The notes: generated by a model not told the origin, from the letters alone. Shown: positions 1 to 10,624, counted from the first letter of the stretch. The stretch is 64,000 nucleotides of DNA from Petaurus breviceps papuanus (GCA_028583685.1 JAMXIF010001210.1:10771468-10835467), one strand, 5' to 3'. Program-made: numbers and translations.

Positions 1-540
1 GAGTAGTAGGTATGTGAATACAGAATAAGGTGTTAGAACAGGAGAGTAAGGAAGAATTGAGAGCTTAGATGAGAACAAAGAGAGTGCTTGGTAGGATAAA
101 AGACATAACAAAGGTGAAAAAAATACAACTGTAGTTTGACATTTCAGATTTACAAATCTCGGGAGGAAAATAGTTTAAAGTGATGGTGAGATTTAAGATA
201 TCACTAAATGAGGGGTGGAAACAGAGTGAGATGAACATTACAGAAACTAAAGAATAAGGGACTCTGAAACATTGTTTGGATGGTCACCAAGATAGATGTT
301 GGAGTCACCCAAGATAAAAGTAGGGGGCTGGTTAGATAAGAAGACTGTAAACACATACCAAAACCACCAAGGACAGTGAATTGTTCTATGCAAAGGATAG
401 AAGAAAGGATGTTTTAATTGTATTGCTTAATTTCATAAGAATAAAAATTGTTGAGTGATGGTGGCAGAGGAATGCTATGGACTTAGTTCAGGGGAGCAAT
501 GAGTACAAAGGGAGCAACTTGAACATTTTTCTCCATAGAA
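1..540. other. unassigned A/G-rich stretch
   Basis: Purine-rich sequence with no open frame of note and no repeat I can name. The wording resembles the antisense 3' part of old LINEs, but not closely enough to assign. Confidence 0.3.
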
Positions 541-620
541 GAGTGTAAGTACCCTGAGGGAAGGGACCATCTCACTTTGGGATTTCAATCCCTAAGCACT
601 TAACAGAATGTACCTATATG
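541..620 (+). mobile_element. L2-like LINE 3' end fragment
   Basis: The order 'gtaagtaccctgagggaagg', then a C/T-rich step, then 'cctaagcacttaacagaatg' follows the last 80 bases of L2 LINEs. In L2 this reads as an 'aagctccttgagggcaggga' block followed by 'agcacttagcacagtgcctgg'. The copy is very diverged. Confidence 0.5.
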
Positions 621-639
621 TGTGTATGTGGAATGAATA

Positions 640-930
640 TTAAAGAGAAATAAGTGCAAAACCCTGCAAGGTAGTTAAATACAAAGAAGTGATAAGGGAG
701 TACATCTTTGTCTAATGCAGAGCCAGTGAATTGGAATGCCCAGTGTAAGAAAGGAAGAGAAGGCCAATTTGGATGGATAGTAGATGTTGGTGGGGAGTGG
801 TCAGTTATAGGTGAGGCTGGAAAGGATAGGTTGCGGCCAGGTTGTGAAGGTCTGTAAGAATCAAACATAAAAGGTTTATGTTTTATGTTAGGAGCAATAA
901 TGGGAACAATTTGTTGTTAGGCATGAACTC
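640..930 (-). mobile_element. L2 LINE fragment, antisense
   Basis: The plus strand shows antisense L2 wording: 'aggctggaaaggataggttg', 'ggccaggttgtgaaggtctg' and a remnant of the 'gcaatagggagccac' block. An 84-codon minus-strand frame at 614-868 lies mostly inside it and is not a host gene. Confidence 0.55.
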
Positions 931-1054
931 GGAATCCTTTCCAATTGGTGTGAACCTCTGAGAGCCTGTCATGCAATGGCCTTGTAGCACCCAAGATTAA
1001 CTCCATACTATAATGCACTGAATACTTGATAAGGATAGACATCAGGTTAACGGA

Positions 1055-1205
1055 ACCAGTATAATTCCACCTCTGCTACTAACTAGCTGCACGATCAGAG
1101 GCAAGTGATTTCCCCTCTCTGGGTCTCACTTTGTTCAACCATGAAACAAGAAGATTGATTAGATTTTCTGTAAAATCCTTAAAGTCTAGACCTAAATCAA
1201 TAAAA
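1055..1205 (+). mobile_element. MIR/THER-type CORE-SINE fragment
   Basis: It carries the CORE-SINE series: 'ctactaactagctgcacgat', then a 'gcaagtgatttcccctctct' step, then 'gggtctcact' in place of the usual 'cctcagtttcctcatctgta'. Diverged and truncated. Confidence 0.5.
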
Positions 1206-2205
1206 AGTGACATTCTGTTATCCAACAAAAAATAAGAAAATAGTGCAAACATTTTGAGTCATCCACAATGTTATAAATTTTGTGTGCCTCAGAAATAATT
1301 CAAAGAATTAATTGTGATAATATTAGATAACAGTCAGTCCCAGTATTTTAAATCAGTATTCCATATTCTTATTACTACAGTAAATACAACTAGTTATTTA
1401 CTGTGAGCAAACATGAGTATTGGTATTTTACTGTTCATACATGAATGCTTCTATGAAGCAGTTAGTAGATTTTTTTTTCATAAGGAAGGCAAATTCAGTG
1501 GTGAGATTTTCCCCATCTCAGAACCCTGCAATAAGCACATAGTAACAGAGTCTTACCAAGTTAAGCTGATAGCAAAGAAACAAGGCTGTTATGTCCTCTT
1601 CTTAAAGGACCAATAAGATGATCTGGGTTTCTATAAAGAAAGATAAGAAAATATTAATGATTTCTTCTAAGTATTTTATATAAAGTGAATTTTAATGAAA
1701 AAACAAGAGAAAATAAATATCCTCAGGCTAATCACAAAAAAAGAATGAATAGGGACTCTTTTAAAATGGTGGTTCCTTTATTTGGGAGATGTGACTAAAA
1801 ACTAAAGAGAGGAAGTTCCATAAGGCTCCTGAGGCCAAAGCTATCCTTACACCTTAGATGTTGCTATGGTCACTTTCTCTCTTTTTATCCTGCCACTCAA
1901 AAGGCTTCATTAGCTAACCATTTAGCTGAAAAAGCAACAGTGCTCCTTTGGATTATGTCAAGAAATTAGCACAAAACACCAATTTCCCCTTTGATATTTT
2001 GATAAGCAAGCTTTGTTTGTCAAGTCATTAACATGGTTTTTTTTTTCATCTTTACAAGAAGATAACTTTATAATGCTGACTAATTAGCTGGAAAGTTCAA
2101 GAGTTCATTCGTAATGCTGAACAACTAGACTGACTGAATTTTAACTTTATTGCTAGGTTTGATTTTAAAACTAAATGGTCTTGGTAGAATCACAAGCTGC
2201 TAATC
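1206..2205. other. no feature recognised
   Basis: AT-rich sequence. A 67-codon plus-strand frame at 1413-1616 has no recognisable motif and no clear splice context. Nothing else seen. Confidence 0.5.
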
Positions 2206-2209
2206 CTGG

Positions 2210-2660
2210 CATTCCAGGCTCTAATCTATCTTTTTACATTTATCTCATACCATTCCTCTTCATGTTCTCTGTGTTCAAGTCACACCAGACTATTCTTCAT
2301 CCTGTATTTTTACCCTACCCTCTCCTATCTTGATTCTTTTGTCCTGGCTACTGCCATACTTACAATAGATTCCTTTGTCTCTATTAAAAATCTTCCCTTC
2401 TTTCAAGGTTTAACTCAGATGCAGTCTTCTTTAAGAATTACTGCTCCAAAGTAGGTGGCCTCTTTGTCCTTGAATTTCTTAGAGGATTTCACCTGGTCTT
2501 CACCTCTGCATTTAATACATGCTCCCTTTTATCACCCTATTAAGTCATAAGCTCTTTTTAAAAGCAAAATCTATGTCATATCTATCTTTGCATTCCCAAT
2601 GCATATCCAGGGTTCCACATGTAGTAGGTATTTAATAAATGTTTGCTGAATTGAATTGAA
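2210..2660 (+). mobile_element. L2 LINE 3' portion
   Basis: The whole L2 3' order is present: the 'cttctttcaaggtttaactc' block, 'cattcccaatgcatatccag', then 'catgtagtaggtatttaata' and 'aatgtttgctgaattgaatt' at the end. The terminal 'gaattgaattgaatt' is the usual short 3' repeat of L2. Confidence 0.75.
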
Positions 2661-2994
2661 TTCTGTGAGCATGGCCTCTATTAGCATTGTCAGGCCTCAT
2701 TGTAAACTGTGCCTTATGATTATGTTATATTTTCATTTTAAGGATTTAGAAGACTTGTGAGTAGTATCCCTTTGTTCAGACAATTTGAGAAAGGCTCTGG
2801 AAGTAGCCTGAACACATACTATTAAGTCTAATGTGAACCTCCAAACCAGTGATTATGGTAGAAGTTGGCTATATTATCCTCACAAACCCATTGGTTTATT
2901 TTGGTTATGCCTCTGGGTTAACTCAGTTTATTCAGAACTTGCCTTTAGGCCTCTCTTCACCCCAATTTACCTCTGGGAAGTGAACTTAAACTCA
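2661..2994. other. no feature recognised
   Basis: Unique-looking AT-rich sequence; nothing supported. Confidence 0.5.
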
Positions 2995-3450
2995 TAGGAT
3001 GTTAAGAGTTGAAAGGAGCCTAACAGATATCTCATTTTATAAAATGATGAAACTAAGATCCAGAGAAATGGGGCAGCTAGGTGGCACAGTGGATAGAACA
3101 GTGGGTTTGGAGTAAAAAAAGACTCATCTTCATGAGTTCAGATCTAGCCTCAGACACTTACTAGCTGTGTGACCCTAGACAAGTCACTGAACCCTGTGTG
3201 TCTCAGTTCCTCATCTGTAAAATGAGCCAGAGAAGGAAATCACAAAACACTCTAGTGTCTTTCACAATAAAACCCCAAATTAGGTCACAAAGAATTGGAC
3301 ATGAATGAAAGAACTGAACAATGACAATAAAAGACCCAGGGAAGAGAAGTTATTTGTCCAAGGTCACAGGTAAGAGGCTTAAATCTCTTAGCCTGGATTT
3401 GAACACAACTTTTCCTGCCTCCAAGTTCAGTGTTCTTTCTATTATGTCAA
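2995..3450 (+). mobile_element. old MIR/THER-like SINE, split by a younger SINE
   Basis: The left part (to 3067) has 'gttgaaaggagcctaacaga' and 'cattttataaaatgatgaaa'. The right part (from 3332) resumes with 'aagttatttgtccaaggtca' and ends 'tcagtgttctttctattatg'. Together they give the standard order of this old family, interrupted only by the insertion at 3070-3331. Confidence 0.65.
3070..3331 (+). mobile_element. Mar-1-type CORE-SINE with RTE/BovB-like tail
   Basis: Nearly full-length marsupial SINE of about 260 bp. It has the tRNA-derived head 'gggcagctaggtggcacagt', a second box 'gagttcagatctagcctcag', the CORE part 'tagctgtgtgaccctagaca' and 'cctcatctgtaaaatgag', and the tail 'gagaaggaaatcacaaaaca' to 'gtcacaaagaattggacatg'. 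The tail resembles RTE/BovB LINE 3' ends, so RTE-driven mobilisation is inferred. The flanks carry a 12-bp target duplication (3056-3067 AGATCCAGAGAA, 3332-3343 AGACCCAGGGAA, two differences). Confidence 0.9.
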
Positions 3451-3454
3451 CCAG

Positions 3455-4148
3455 AATTTTTCTCTCTGTAGCCTCACTGCCAACAAACATATCTGCTATG
3501 TGTGACTTTTGGAACATCAATACAAAATAATCTTATTTTAGTTCCGTGGTCCTGAATATCTCTTCTTTCCTGTCTTAGTTTTTGGGCTTCAACCTAAAGG
3601 TTTTCCTTGATTCAATTTTTGCCATTTTCCTTTTATTTCACTATAGAATACATCAGCAATGCTCTAAGTTGTACTTTTCAAACACTGCAGACAGCAATGG
3701 GATACTATGAGTAGGAAACATGCTGTCTGAAACAAACACTATAATGTGTTTAATTACATGTTATTTGGATGTCACTGTGACAGCTTGCTTACTCAGTTGA
3801 TGATGCCTTTCAGCTTTGTTCCTGTGATTTTTGCTTTAGAAACATTACATCAAGGAGGATGTACTTTTTAAAACATGATACTGTCTAATAAATAGCAGAT
3901 GACTGGTCAGTCTTACTAGCTCTTTCTTCCAAAAGGACTACCATTTTCCCTAATACAATATTTAATCGAATAAAATAAGGGCTACAGGATGGCGGCTTTA
4001 GCCCAGGCTGCATTGATTCTACCCAACCACAGGATGCAGTGGAATTTTTAAGCAAGCTAATTAAGTTTTCTCTGGCTTTGTGGATTAGTGGAGACAACTG
4101 AACCTATTAGACATCTAAGATTTTAAAAGACATTCTAAGAGTATTGGG
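3455..4148. other. no feature recognised
   Basis: AT-rich sequence. A 70-codon minus-strand frame at 3885-4097 has no family signature. Nothing else supported. Confidence 0.5.
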
Positions 4149-5085
4149 TTTTTTTTTTCCAAATTTTTAAACATTTTTATTTAAAGTTTTGAGTTCCAAA
4201 TTCTTTCCCTTATTTCCTCCCTACCTTCCCCCATCCCTGAGATGGTAAGCAATCAGATATAGGCTATACATGTGCAATTATGTAAAACATTTTCATATTA
4301 GTAATTTTGTACAAAAAGACTTGAATAAAAGAAAAAAGAAAGTGAAAATAGCATGCTTAAGTCTGTATTCAATCAATATTAATTCTTTCTCTGGAGACAG
4401 AGAGTATGTTTCATCATTAGTCCTATGGGATTGTCTGGGATCATTGTATTGCTAAAAGTAGCTAAGTCATTCACAATTCTTCATTGAATAATATGACTGT
4501 TACTGTGTATAATGTTTTCTTGGTTCTGTTCACTTCACTATGCATCAGTTCATTTAAGTCCAGGTTTTTCTGAAATCATCCTGCTTGTCATTTCTTATAG
4601 CACAAGAATATTCCACTACAATCATATACTATAGTTTATTTAGCCATTCCCCAATTGATGGGCATCTCTTTGATTTCCAATTCTTAGCAACCACAAAAAG
4701 ACTTACTATAAATATTTTCTGTAAAAATAGGTCCCTTTCCCTTTCCTGGATGTCTCTGAAATGTAGAGGTAGCAGTGGTATACCTAGATCAAAGGGTATA
4801 TGCAGTTTTATAGCCTTTTGGGCACAGTTCCAAATTGTTCTCCAGAATGGTCAGATCAGTTCACAACTCTGCCAATAGTGCATTAGTGTTTCAGTTTTTC
4901 CCCATTTTCCTTTTTTTTTTGCCATATTAGTCACTTTGATAGGTGTGATGTGATACCTCAGAGTTGTTTTAATTTTCATTTCTCTAACCAATAGTGATTT
5001 TGAGCATTTTCATATGACTTATCTTAAAATTTCCTGTTCATATCCTTTGACCATTTATCAATTGGGGAATGACATGATATTTGGC
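4149..5085 (-). mobile_element. L1 LINE 3' end, antisense
   Basis: The plus strand begins with a T-run (antisense A-tail), continues through the 3' UTR complement, then gives the complement of the end of ORF2: 'ttagccattccccaattgat', 'ggtatacctagatcaaaggg', 'ccagaatggtcagatcagtt', 'actttgataggtgtgatgtg'. This is the marsupial counterpart of the last part of ORF2 plus 3' UTR known in other mammalian L1s. It is 5'-truncated. The 61- and 97-codon plus-strand frames within it (4270-4455, 4585-4878) are antisense to the element and not genes. The same family recurs on the plus strand at 23.6-24.0 kb. Confidence 0.85.
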
Positions 5086-5380
5086 TTTTTTTTTTTTTGC
5101 TAAAAAAGATTGTTATTTCAGAATCGTTTATCCATGTATGGTTACTTCCATTTAAATCTTATCTTGAATTGGTCATAACATCCCATTCCTCAAACTTACA
5201 AAAGATGAATACTTTCGTGGAAGCGGTTATCTCCTACTATGACACCTTACTAAATGATGAAGTTGCTATGGCCAATATATCTCACAACCTGATGGCTACA
5301 CTTGAAATGAGCTTTTTGAAACTCAGACAGGTGCAACAGAGACCCTCTTACTATTAGGGAGCTTCTCCCCTGGTAAGTCC
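5086..5380 (+). other. exon-like open frame of unknown identity
   Basis: An 86-codon frame runs from a TTG at 5097 to a stop at 5355-5357. The stretch from about codon 38 (MNTFVEAVISYYDTLLNDEV) to codon 80 (LEMSFLKLRQVQQ) has balanced, helix-like composition, unlike most frames here, and keeps two CpG dinucleotides. A T-rich run followed by 'tgttatttcag' (ending 5121) would serve as a splice acceptor. GT at 5331 (after CAGACAG) or the strong GTAAGT at about 5374 could be donors, but the stop lies before the second. I do not recognise the protein. It could be an alternative or lost exon, a fragment of an old inserted sequence, or chance. The T-run at 5086-5098 may belong to the neighbouring L1. 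Confidence 0.25.
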
Positions 5381-5504
5381 CCGCTATGGTTTTCACTCTC
5401 ATTCTATATTCCTCAGACTCCTTATGTAGATAAGACAGATATGCATAGCTATTCTGCTATGTGATTGACTATAGAAGGACTGGTATAAAAGCACACATAA
5501 GAAT

Positions 5505-5685
5505 TGGTAAAATTTAGAGATCTTTAAGCCCAAACCCCTCATTTTTGTAACTCAAGAATTTAAATCCAAGAGAGGTTAAATATCTTATCCTAGGTCAGAG
5601 GGATAGTAAGTCCCACAACCATGATTTGAACCCAAGTCTTTTGACTCCAAATCCAGAGCTCTTTCCTACTGTCAAATCATGGGTA
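5505..5685 (+). mobile_element. MIR/THER-type SINE
   Basis: Order seen: 'ccaaacccctcatttttgta', 'agagaggttaaatatcttat', 'gtaagtcccacaaccatgat', 'ttgaacccaagtcttttgac', 'tccaaatccagagctctttc'. This is the diagnostic right half of the old therian SINE. Confidence 0.65.
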
Positions 5686-6489
5686 GAGAATTCATCTGAC
5701 TATAATAGCACAGGAATAGGTCTCACAGAGAACTACCTTTGAGACCTAAACCCAGGAAGTCTCCCTCCCAGGTTTAAAGAGCCCATTGCTCTAACAAACA
5801 AGACCTTAAAAATAAACACTGACTGCATTTGGGTGTGATGCATAACATGTTTACAGAGTTAAGCTTTCTTAAGTGCTCTGCCATGAGTATTCCTTGGTCA
5901 GGGGCCCCCAAACTGAAATGTTTCTAGTGGCTGGAATCCTGGGTTTTGCTTCTGAGAGCTAATCTTAATCGCTTAATTGCTATCATTGTTCCATTCAGCC
6001 TGTTCTCAGATTCACAAGGACTCCTTTGTAATTCATCCCTACTACCATCAATCTACTCTCCTAGATTTTGAACAGGGCCTGTGATTCAGTGTGCTTATGT
6101 CCATAATCACAGCATTTCTGCTACTGGGGAATGAATTACTAATATTGTTGGGGAAATATCCATTATCCAGCCAATCTTTGAAGCTGTAGGATGGCTGCCA
6201 GTGCACATTCATTTACCCTAACGTGTTACTGAATGATTTCCATCTCCCTACGACATTTTCATTCCAGGCAGTTGTTACCACTACTCATTTGTGGCCAAGG
6301 GAAAAAAAATGTAGAGAATGAAACTTTATTTCTTACTATAAAACAATCCAGATCCAATCCTTTCTTTCATAAATTTTTTTTAAACCGATGTTTCTTTTAA
6401 AAAGAATTCTGTCTCTGGAAGAAAATTATTTAAAATATATTTTAAAAATAATTGAATAGATAATGAATGAGTAGAATATAAAATTACTC
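5686..6489. other. no feature recognised
   Basis: Unique-looking sequence. A short match to a hAT-like end near 5901 is not supported by anything downstream. No open frame of interest. Confidence 0.5.
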
Positions 6490-7320
6490 ATCCTTCAACA
6501 ACATTTGCAAAATTTTCATTTTCTCTAAGGTACTAGGCCAGGAGTTGGAAATTCAAAGACAAAATAACAACAACCCAAACTAAAACAATAATGTCCTTTG
6601 CTCTCAAGAAGCTTCTGTTCTAAATAAGTAAATAGAAAGTATTTACAAATAAACACAAAGTAATTTCAGGAGGGAGTGAGCACTAGCAATCACTAAGGAC
6701 GATAAAGGACCTATGTAAGATGAAAAATGGAAAAACTTGCTGGGGGCACTCTAAGTAGGTCAATGAGGAGTGTATGGAAGGGAAAGAAGTATGTGAAGAT
6801 TGGAAAAGTAGGAAAGAGAACTTTAGAAACACAAAAGAATTTACATTTGATTTGCAGGTAATAAGGAGCCATTCACTAGAGATCTTTGAGCAAAGGGGTG
6901 GCAGGGTCCAAACTATGCTTTAGAAAAATCACCTTGGCAGTTGGGTGGAGAGGAGAGAGTTGAGGCAGGGAGATCAATCAGAAAGCTATTGTAATACTAC
7001 AGACAAAAGGTGATGAAGGTTGGAATTAGGGAGAGAGCTATGTTAGTGGAGAGAAGGGCATATTTACGAGGGATGCTATGAAGGTAGAAACCACAAGATG
7101 TGGCAATTAATTGGATATTTTAGGTGAGTGAAAGAAAAGAGTTAAGGATAATAATGAGATTGAGAGTCTGCCTGACTTGGAGCATGGTAGTGCCATGGGT
7201 AATGATGTGGATGTTCATAAGAGGAGAAGGTTTGGGGAAAAGACAATGTTTAGAAGTCTTGTTAAGTTTATTGAAAAGAAGTTTTCTGTCCACCTTCTCT
7301 GGAGGAAATCAGTATTGGCT
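6490..7320 (-). mobile_element. L2 LINE, antisense
   Basis: The plus strand gives antisense L2 wording in order: 'tttgctctcaagaagcttct', 'aaggagccattcactagaga', 'gcaaaggggtggcagggtcc', 'gggagatcaatcagaaagct', 'attgtaatactacagacaaa', 'gttaaggataataatgagat', 'agcatggtagtgccatgggt'. The plus-strand frames at 7124-7333 and 7177-7359 start in this copy, antisense to it, and are not genes. Confidence 0.75.
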
Positions 7321-7324
7321 AGGT

Positions 7325-7540
7325 CCTATTTAGATGGTTTAGAACTAGGAGGAATCTGAGAGATAATGTGATCAAGCACCTTCATTCCAAGAAAATAACC
7401 CTAATTATGAGGAAACAAGTCCAGGGACTTGACATGATCTGCCAAAAGGGCCGAGGAGGTAATTAGGGGAGCCAGTATTTGAATCCATGTCTTAGGACTC
7501 TAAATTCTGAGTTCTAAGAAGGACTCTTACTTTCTCCTAT
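7325..7540 (+). mobile_element. MIR/THER-type SINE
   Basis: Contains 'aactaggaggaatctgagag', 'gaggaaacaagtccagggac', 'gccagtatttgaatccatgt' and 'cttaggactctaaattctga', the diverged right half of the family. Confidence 0.5.
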
Positions 7541-7634
7541 TATCAGTTTTCTCATCCATAAAATGGTTATTAATTTATATTGTATTATTGGGGGAACTCT
7601 AAGGAGGATCAAATATCCATTCTATCATTTTGTA

Positions 7635-7790
7635 TCAAATTCCTAGCCTATGGCTGCATGTGAGCCCACAAAACTCCCAAGCATAGCCCAAAGTAGATTA
7701 AAATATAAATGACAAATTTTTAACAAAATAAATAAAAAAATACAATATAAAATAGACAATGTTAATTTATGGTTTTCTAAGTCATTGCAC
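7635..7790. repeat. unnamed interspersed repeat, possibly non-autonomous DNA transposon
   Basis: The stretch from 'gcctatggctgcatgtgagc' through 'agattaaaatataaatgaca' and 'aataaataaaaaaatacaat' to 'ggttttctaagtcattgcac' resembles a repeat common in marsupial genomes that ends in a 'gtttgacacccctg'-like terminus. Neither terminus is clear here, so class and ends are uncertain. Confidence 0.35.
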
Positions 7791-8564
7791 AAGAGGGAAC
7801 GTTTTGTATCTGAACTTGACACCAGTGAATTACACCACCTATATTATAGATTTGTTGTGAGGGACACATTTCTCTTTGAGCATGAGACCAATGATTTATG
7901 CCATCTAGCTTATAGAGTTGTGAGAACAATTTTAAATATGTGAATTGTTATTATATTTCATAATGATATTCAATAATTGTAATTTATAATAATATTCAGG
8001 ATTCAAAAGACACAAAACTAGAATGGAAAAGAGAAAGAAGCAGGGATGAATTAAACATGTTAAAATTTCTATCACATGCTTAAAATATGTCACAACAAAC
8101 TTTTAGGGAAAAACTTTGAAAGAAACACCAAGTGTGTGAAAAAGCCACAGGTTCCAGAAACCCTGGATAAGCCAACATAGCATATTCCCTTTAACACATG
8201 CTAACTCTCTTTGGTTCCATAACTAGGAGCAAAATAAATTGTTGATGCAGAAATTGGCACTGTCACTCTGTGAACATGTGGCAGCAGACAGGAAGCGTCC
8301 AGGTGCCAGTAACTCTGCATTCTCTTAAACTGCTCAGCTTTCATCTACTTTAAAACCAGGACAAGTCTGGGGCCACCTTTGGGAAGCTGGGAGTTCAGAG
8401 GAAATGTAGCACTACTTACCTGACAGAAAGCCATCTGCTGTTTTGTTTCCAATTTTTAGAGTAAGCCCAAGCATTAGTGCTTATGTATTAACAAAGTAAA
8501 TGTGATGCAGCTTTGAAAACTAGTATTAGGCAATGGCCAAAGATGTTCCAGACAACTTGACCAC
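7791..8564. other. no feature recognised
   Basis: AT-rich first half. The second half (8200-8450) is less AT-rich and repeat-free. It holds a consensus minus-strand donor (complement of acttacctgac at 8414-8424) without a matching exon. Nothing firm. Confidence 0.45.
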
Positions 8565-8705
8565 CAGGGTCATATTAATCTTTCTGAAATAATGCACTGA
8601 TCATATTATTGCTAAAAATAATAATAAATAGCCTCCATTCCATTCTCTATAATCTGGCCCTATGCTAATCTCATCTTTCATCCACTCTCTCTGGTATGCT
8701 TAGTA
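8565..8705 (+). mobile_element. L2-like LINE fragment
   Basis: 'ctgaaataatgcactgatca' (usually 'aaagcacagctctgaccatg'), 'tagcctccattccattctct' and 'ataatctggccctatgctaa' follow the L2 3' region order. Short and diverged. Confidence 0.4.
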
Positions 8706-8707
8706 AG

Positions 8708-8890
8708 TGGAAAACAAATTGGAATTGGAAATCAGAGTGCCAGGATCAAATATCCATTCTATAACTTGCTATTTCTGTGGCACCTCTCTGAGTTCCAGTT
8801 TCTTCACCTATAAGATGGGAAGATGATACTTATAATACTCTCCAGGGCAGTTAGGAGGAAAACACTTCATAGATCTTAAAATACTGTAGA
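8708..8890 (+). mobile_element. MIR-type SINE
   Basis: Shows 'attggaaatcagagtgccag', 'gagttccagtttcttcacct', 'ataagatgggaagatgatac' and the tail part 'gaaaacacttcatagatctt', as in MIR. Confidence 0.5.
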
Positions 8891-9059
8891 ACAAAATAAT
8901 GTCTCCTAAAATCGCTGGAGATCATTGGGTTTGAAAAGAACATTTGATAATTTCCCCTCCCTGCCCCCATAAACAGCTTATGAAGAGGCATGATATGTGG
9001 GAAACCACCCAGAAGAATATTATACATGCCGCAGGTATTCAGCGGACATGCATTGACTT

Positions 9060-9370
9060 AATTTTATCTGGTTCTCTCCAAATAGATCATAAACTCCTTT
9101 AGGATAGTGACAGTTGGATAGTTATCTGTATTCTTCCAAAGTACACACAGTAGGGGCGGCCAGGTAGCACAGCGAGTAAGAGCACCGGCTCCAGTGTTGA
9201 GAAGACCTGGAGATCAAATCCGGGCTCAGACACTTAGCACCACACTCAGAAATAACTGGCCGTGTAACCTTGAGCAAGTTACTTAACCCCGATTGCTTAA
9301 ATAAAAAAAAAAAACAAAGTACACACAGTAGGTATTCAACCAAGTTTTAATAAACTTGATTCTTTAATGG
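9060..9370 (+). mobile_element. L2-like LINE 3' end, split by a SINE
   Basis: The left piece has 'aaactcctttaggatagtga' and 'ctgtattcttccaaagtaca'. The right piece continues 'cacagtaggtattcaaccaa' and 'gttttaataaacttgattct', the usual 'agtaggtattcaataaatg' end. The SINE at 9155-9314 sits exactly at the 'cacagtag' point. Confidence 0.55.
9155..9314 (+). mobile_element. A-tailed tRNA-head SINE (WSINE1-like)
   Basis: Complete short SINE: head 'gggcggccaggtagcacagc', second box 'gatcaaatccgggctcagac', 'ataactggccgtgtaacctt', 'gcaagttacttaaccccgat', then an A-rich tail. An 18-bp perfect target duplication, CAAAGTACACACAGTAGG, flanks it (from 9137 and from 9315, sharing the junction G). Perfect repeats and an intact body suggest it is one of the youngest insertions here. 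The A-tail and duplication length fit L1-driven insertion. Confidence 0.92.
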
Positions 9371-9800
9371 ATCAATGCCTGATTCATGAGAAAGATAAAA
9401 ACCTTTAGGTTTGGAATATTTTCATCAGTTGTCAAAATTCCCCAAATCCCTAAAAACCTTTTCAACTGCTTCTCACCTTTCCACCATCCAGGCTACTACC
9501 CACTCCACTATGCCTACAGCAATAACACACAATCCCATGCAAATCTATATACATGGAAAGTCACAGGAAAGTAAATAGAAGCAGGAGGACAATAGATTGA
9601 AGACCTGCAAAAAGGTAAATGAAAAGAGCAGTAAAAGGCATCCCAAATGAGATTCGCTGCAGGGACCAATTTTAATTCCTGAGAAGAGCTGAAGAAACCA
9701 AGTCTCCTCCTCCATATAGTTTTGCTGATGCTTTGTTATAATGGAATGTTCAAAGTGTGGAAGGCTTATGAAGGAAATAACTGCTATGTAAAACACAAGT
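9371..9800. other. no feature recognised
   Basis: Short frames on both strands without family signature. Nothing supported. Confidence 0.5.
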
Positions 9801-9815
9801 ATAAATAAAACTTAA

Positions 9816-9993
9816 GGGGCGGCCAGGTAGTACAGTGAGTAAGAGCACCGGCCCCAGTGTCGGGATGACCTGGGGATGGAATCTGGGCTCAGATACCCAG
9901 CACCACACCCAGAAATAACTGGCCACGTAATCTTGAGCAAGTTACTTAACCCCGATTGCTTCAAAAAATAAATAAATAAACAGAAACAAGCAA
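9816..9993 (+). mobile_element. A-tailed tRNA-head SINE, same subfamily as at 9.2 kb
   Basis: Same body as its neighbour 660 bp upstream, including the distinctive 'caccacacccagaaataact' stretch. It ends in an (AAAT)-rich tail. A 15-bp perfect target duplication, ATAAATAAAACTTAA, flanks it (9801-9815 and 9994-10008). Same orientation as the neighbour but different target, so a separate insertion, not a duplication of the first. Confidence 0.92.
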
Positions 9994-10046
9994 ATAAATA
10001 AAACTTAAAAAAGAAAAAAGTCTACATACAAGGTTGCTTAGAATGA

Positions 10047-10087
10047 TGAAAATTTTTCCTTCCTTTCTTCCTTCTTTCCTTCCTTTC
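10047..10087. repeat. TTCC/TTTC simple repeat
   Basis: Imperfect run of TTCC, TTTC and CTTC units. Confidence 0.8.
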
Positions 10088-10624
10088 CATATGTTTTTTT
10101 CTAACATGCATCTTACACTAAAGAATTCAATTTAATGTAATGGGATCTATTTTTATAAGCAAGAAGAAAGACAGTACTTTCACTTTTTTAGCTATTAAAA
10201 AAAAGCCATGCCAATACCTATTGTTTTCAATCTGCAATTGCAAATAGCATTAATTTCTTGCCAGAAAAAGAAAAGAATTAGCTTCAAGCCCTGTCATCAG
10301 CCGTATGCTGAAGGGAAGCACAACTCTAGCCAAGAAGAGGATATTTATCTCGCACCTCCCCTCATCTTCAGCGAGATTCAGAATTCTACTTTAAACAAGA
10401 AAACACTAACAGGCCATTCTTCTCTCTTCAAACCATAATAGGGAAAGTAGGGCAAACATTTCCTGTGTTGGGAAGGAAAAGTGCTGAATGAAACCAGTAT
10501 TTGAGTAGAACTGCTTATTCTATGATTTTCTTTTTTCTTCCACTCCCTAGGGCCTAGGATAAGTAAGATGACAGGTAAGGAACTACATGCAACCCTGGAT
10601 TTTTCTTTAAAATAAGTTTATGCT
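10088..10624. other. no feature recognised
   Basis: Includes a 76-codon plus-strand frame at 10208-10438 with no motif, starting in an A-rich stretch. No repeat recognised; a conserved non-coding block cannot be excluded. Confidence 0.45.

Noticed and set aside
5374-5379. Strong GTAAGT donor after the exon-like frame
   Set aside because: The frame closes 17 nt before it, so it can only matter if the exon is non-coding or ends a reading frame. Not used to support a gene.
5901-5916. CAGGGGCCCCCAAACT-like hAT terminus
   Set aside because: No matching inner sequence, opposite terminus or 8-bp duplication.
7124-7359. Two overlapping plus-strand frames
   Set aside because: They arise from antisense L2 sequence.
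8414-8424. Consensus minus-strand splice donor (complement of GTCAGGTAAGT)
   Set aside because: No acceptor and open block of sensible size lies upstream on that strand, so an isolated chance match.
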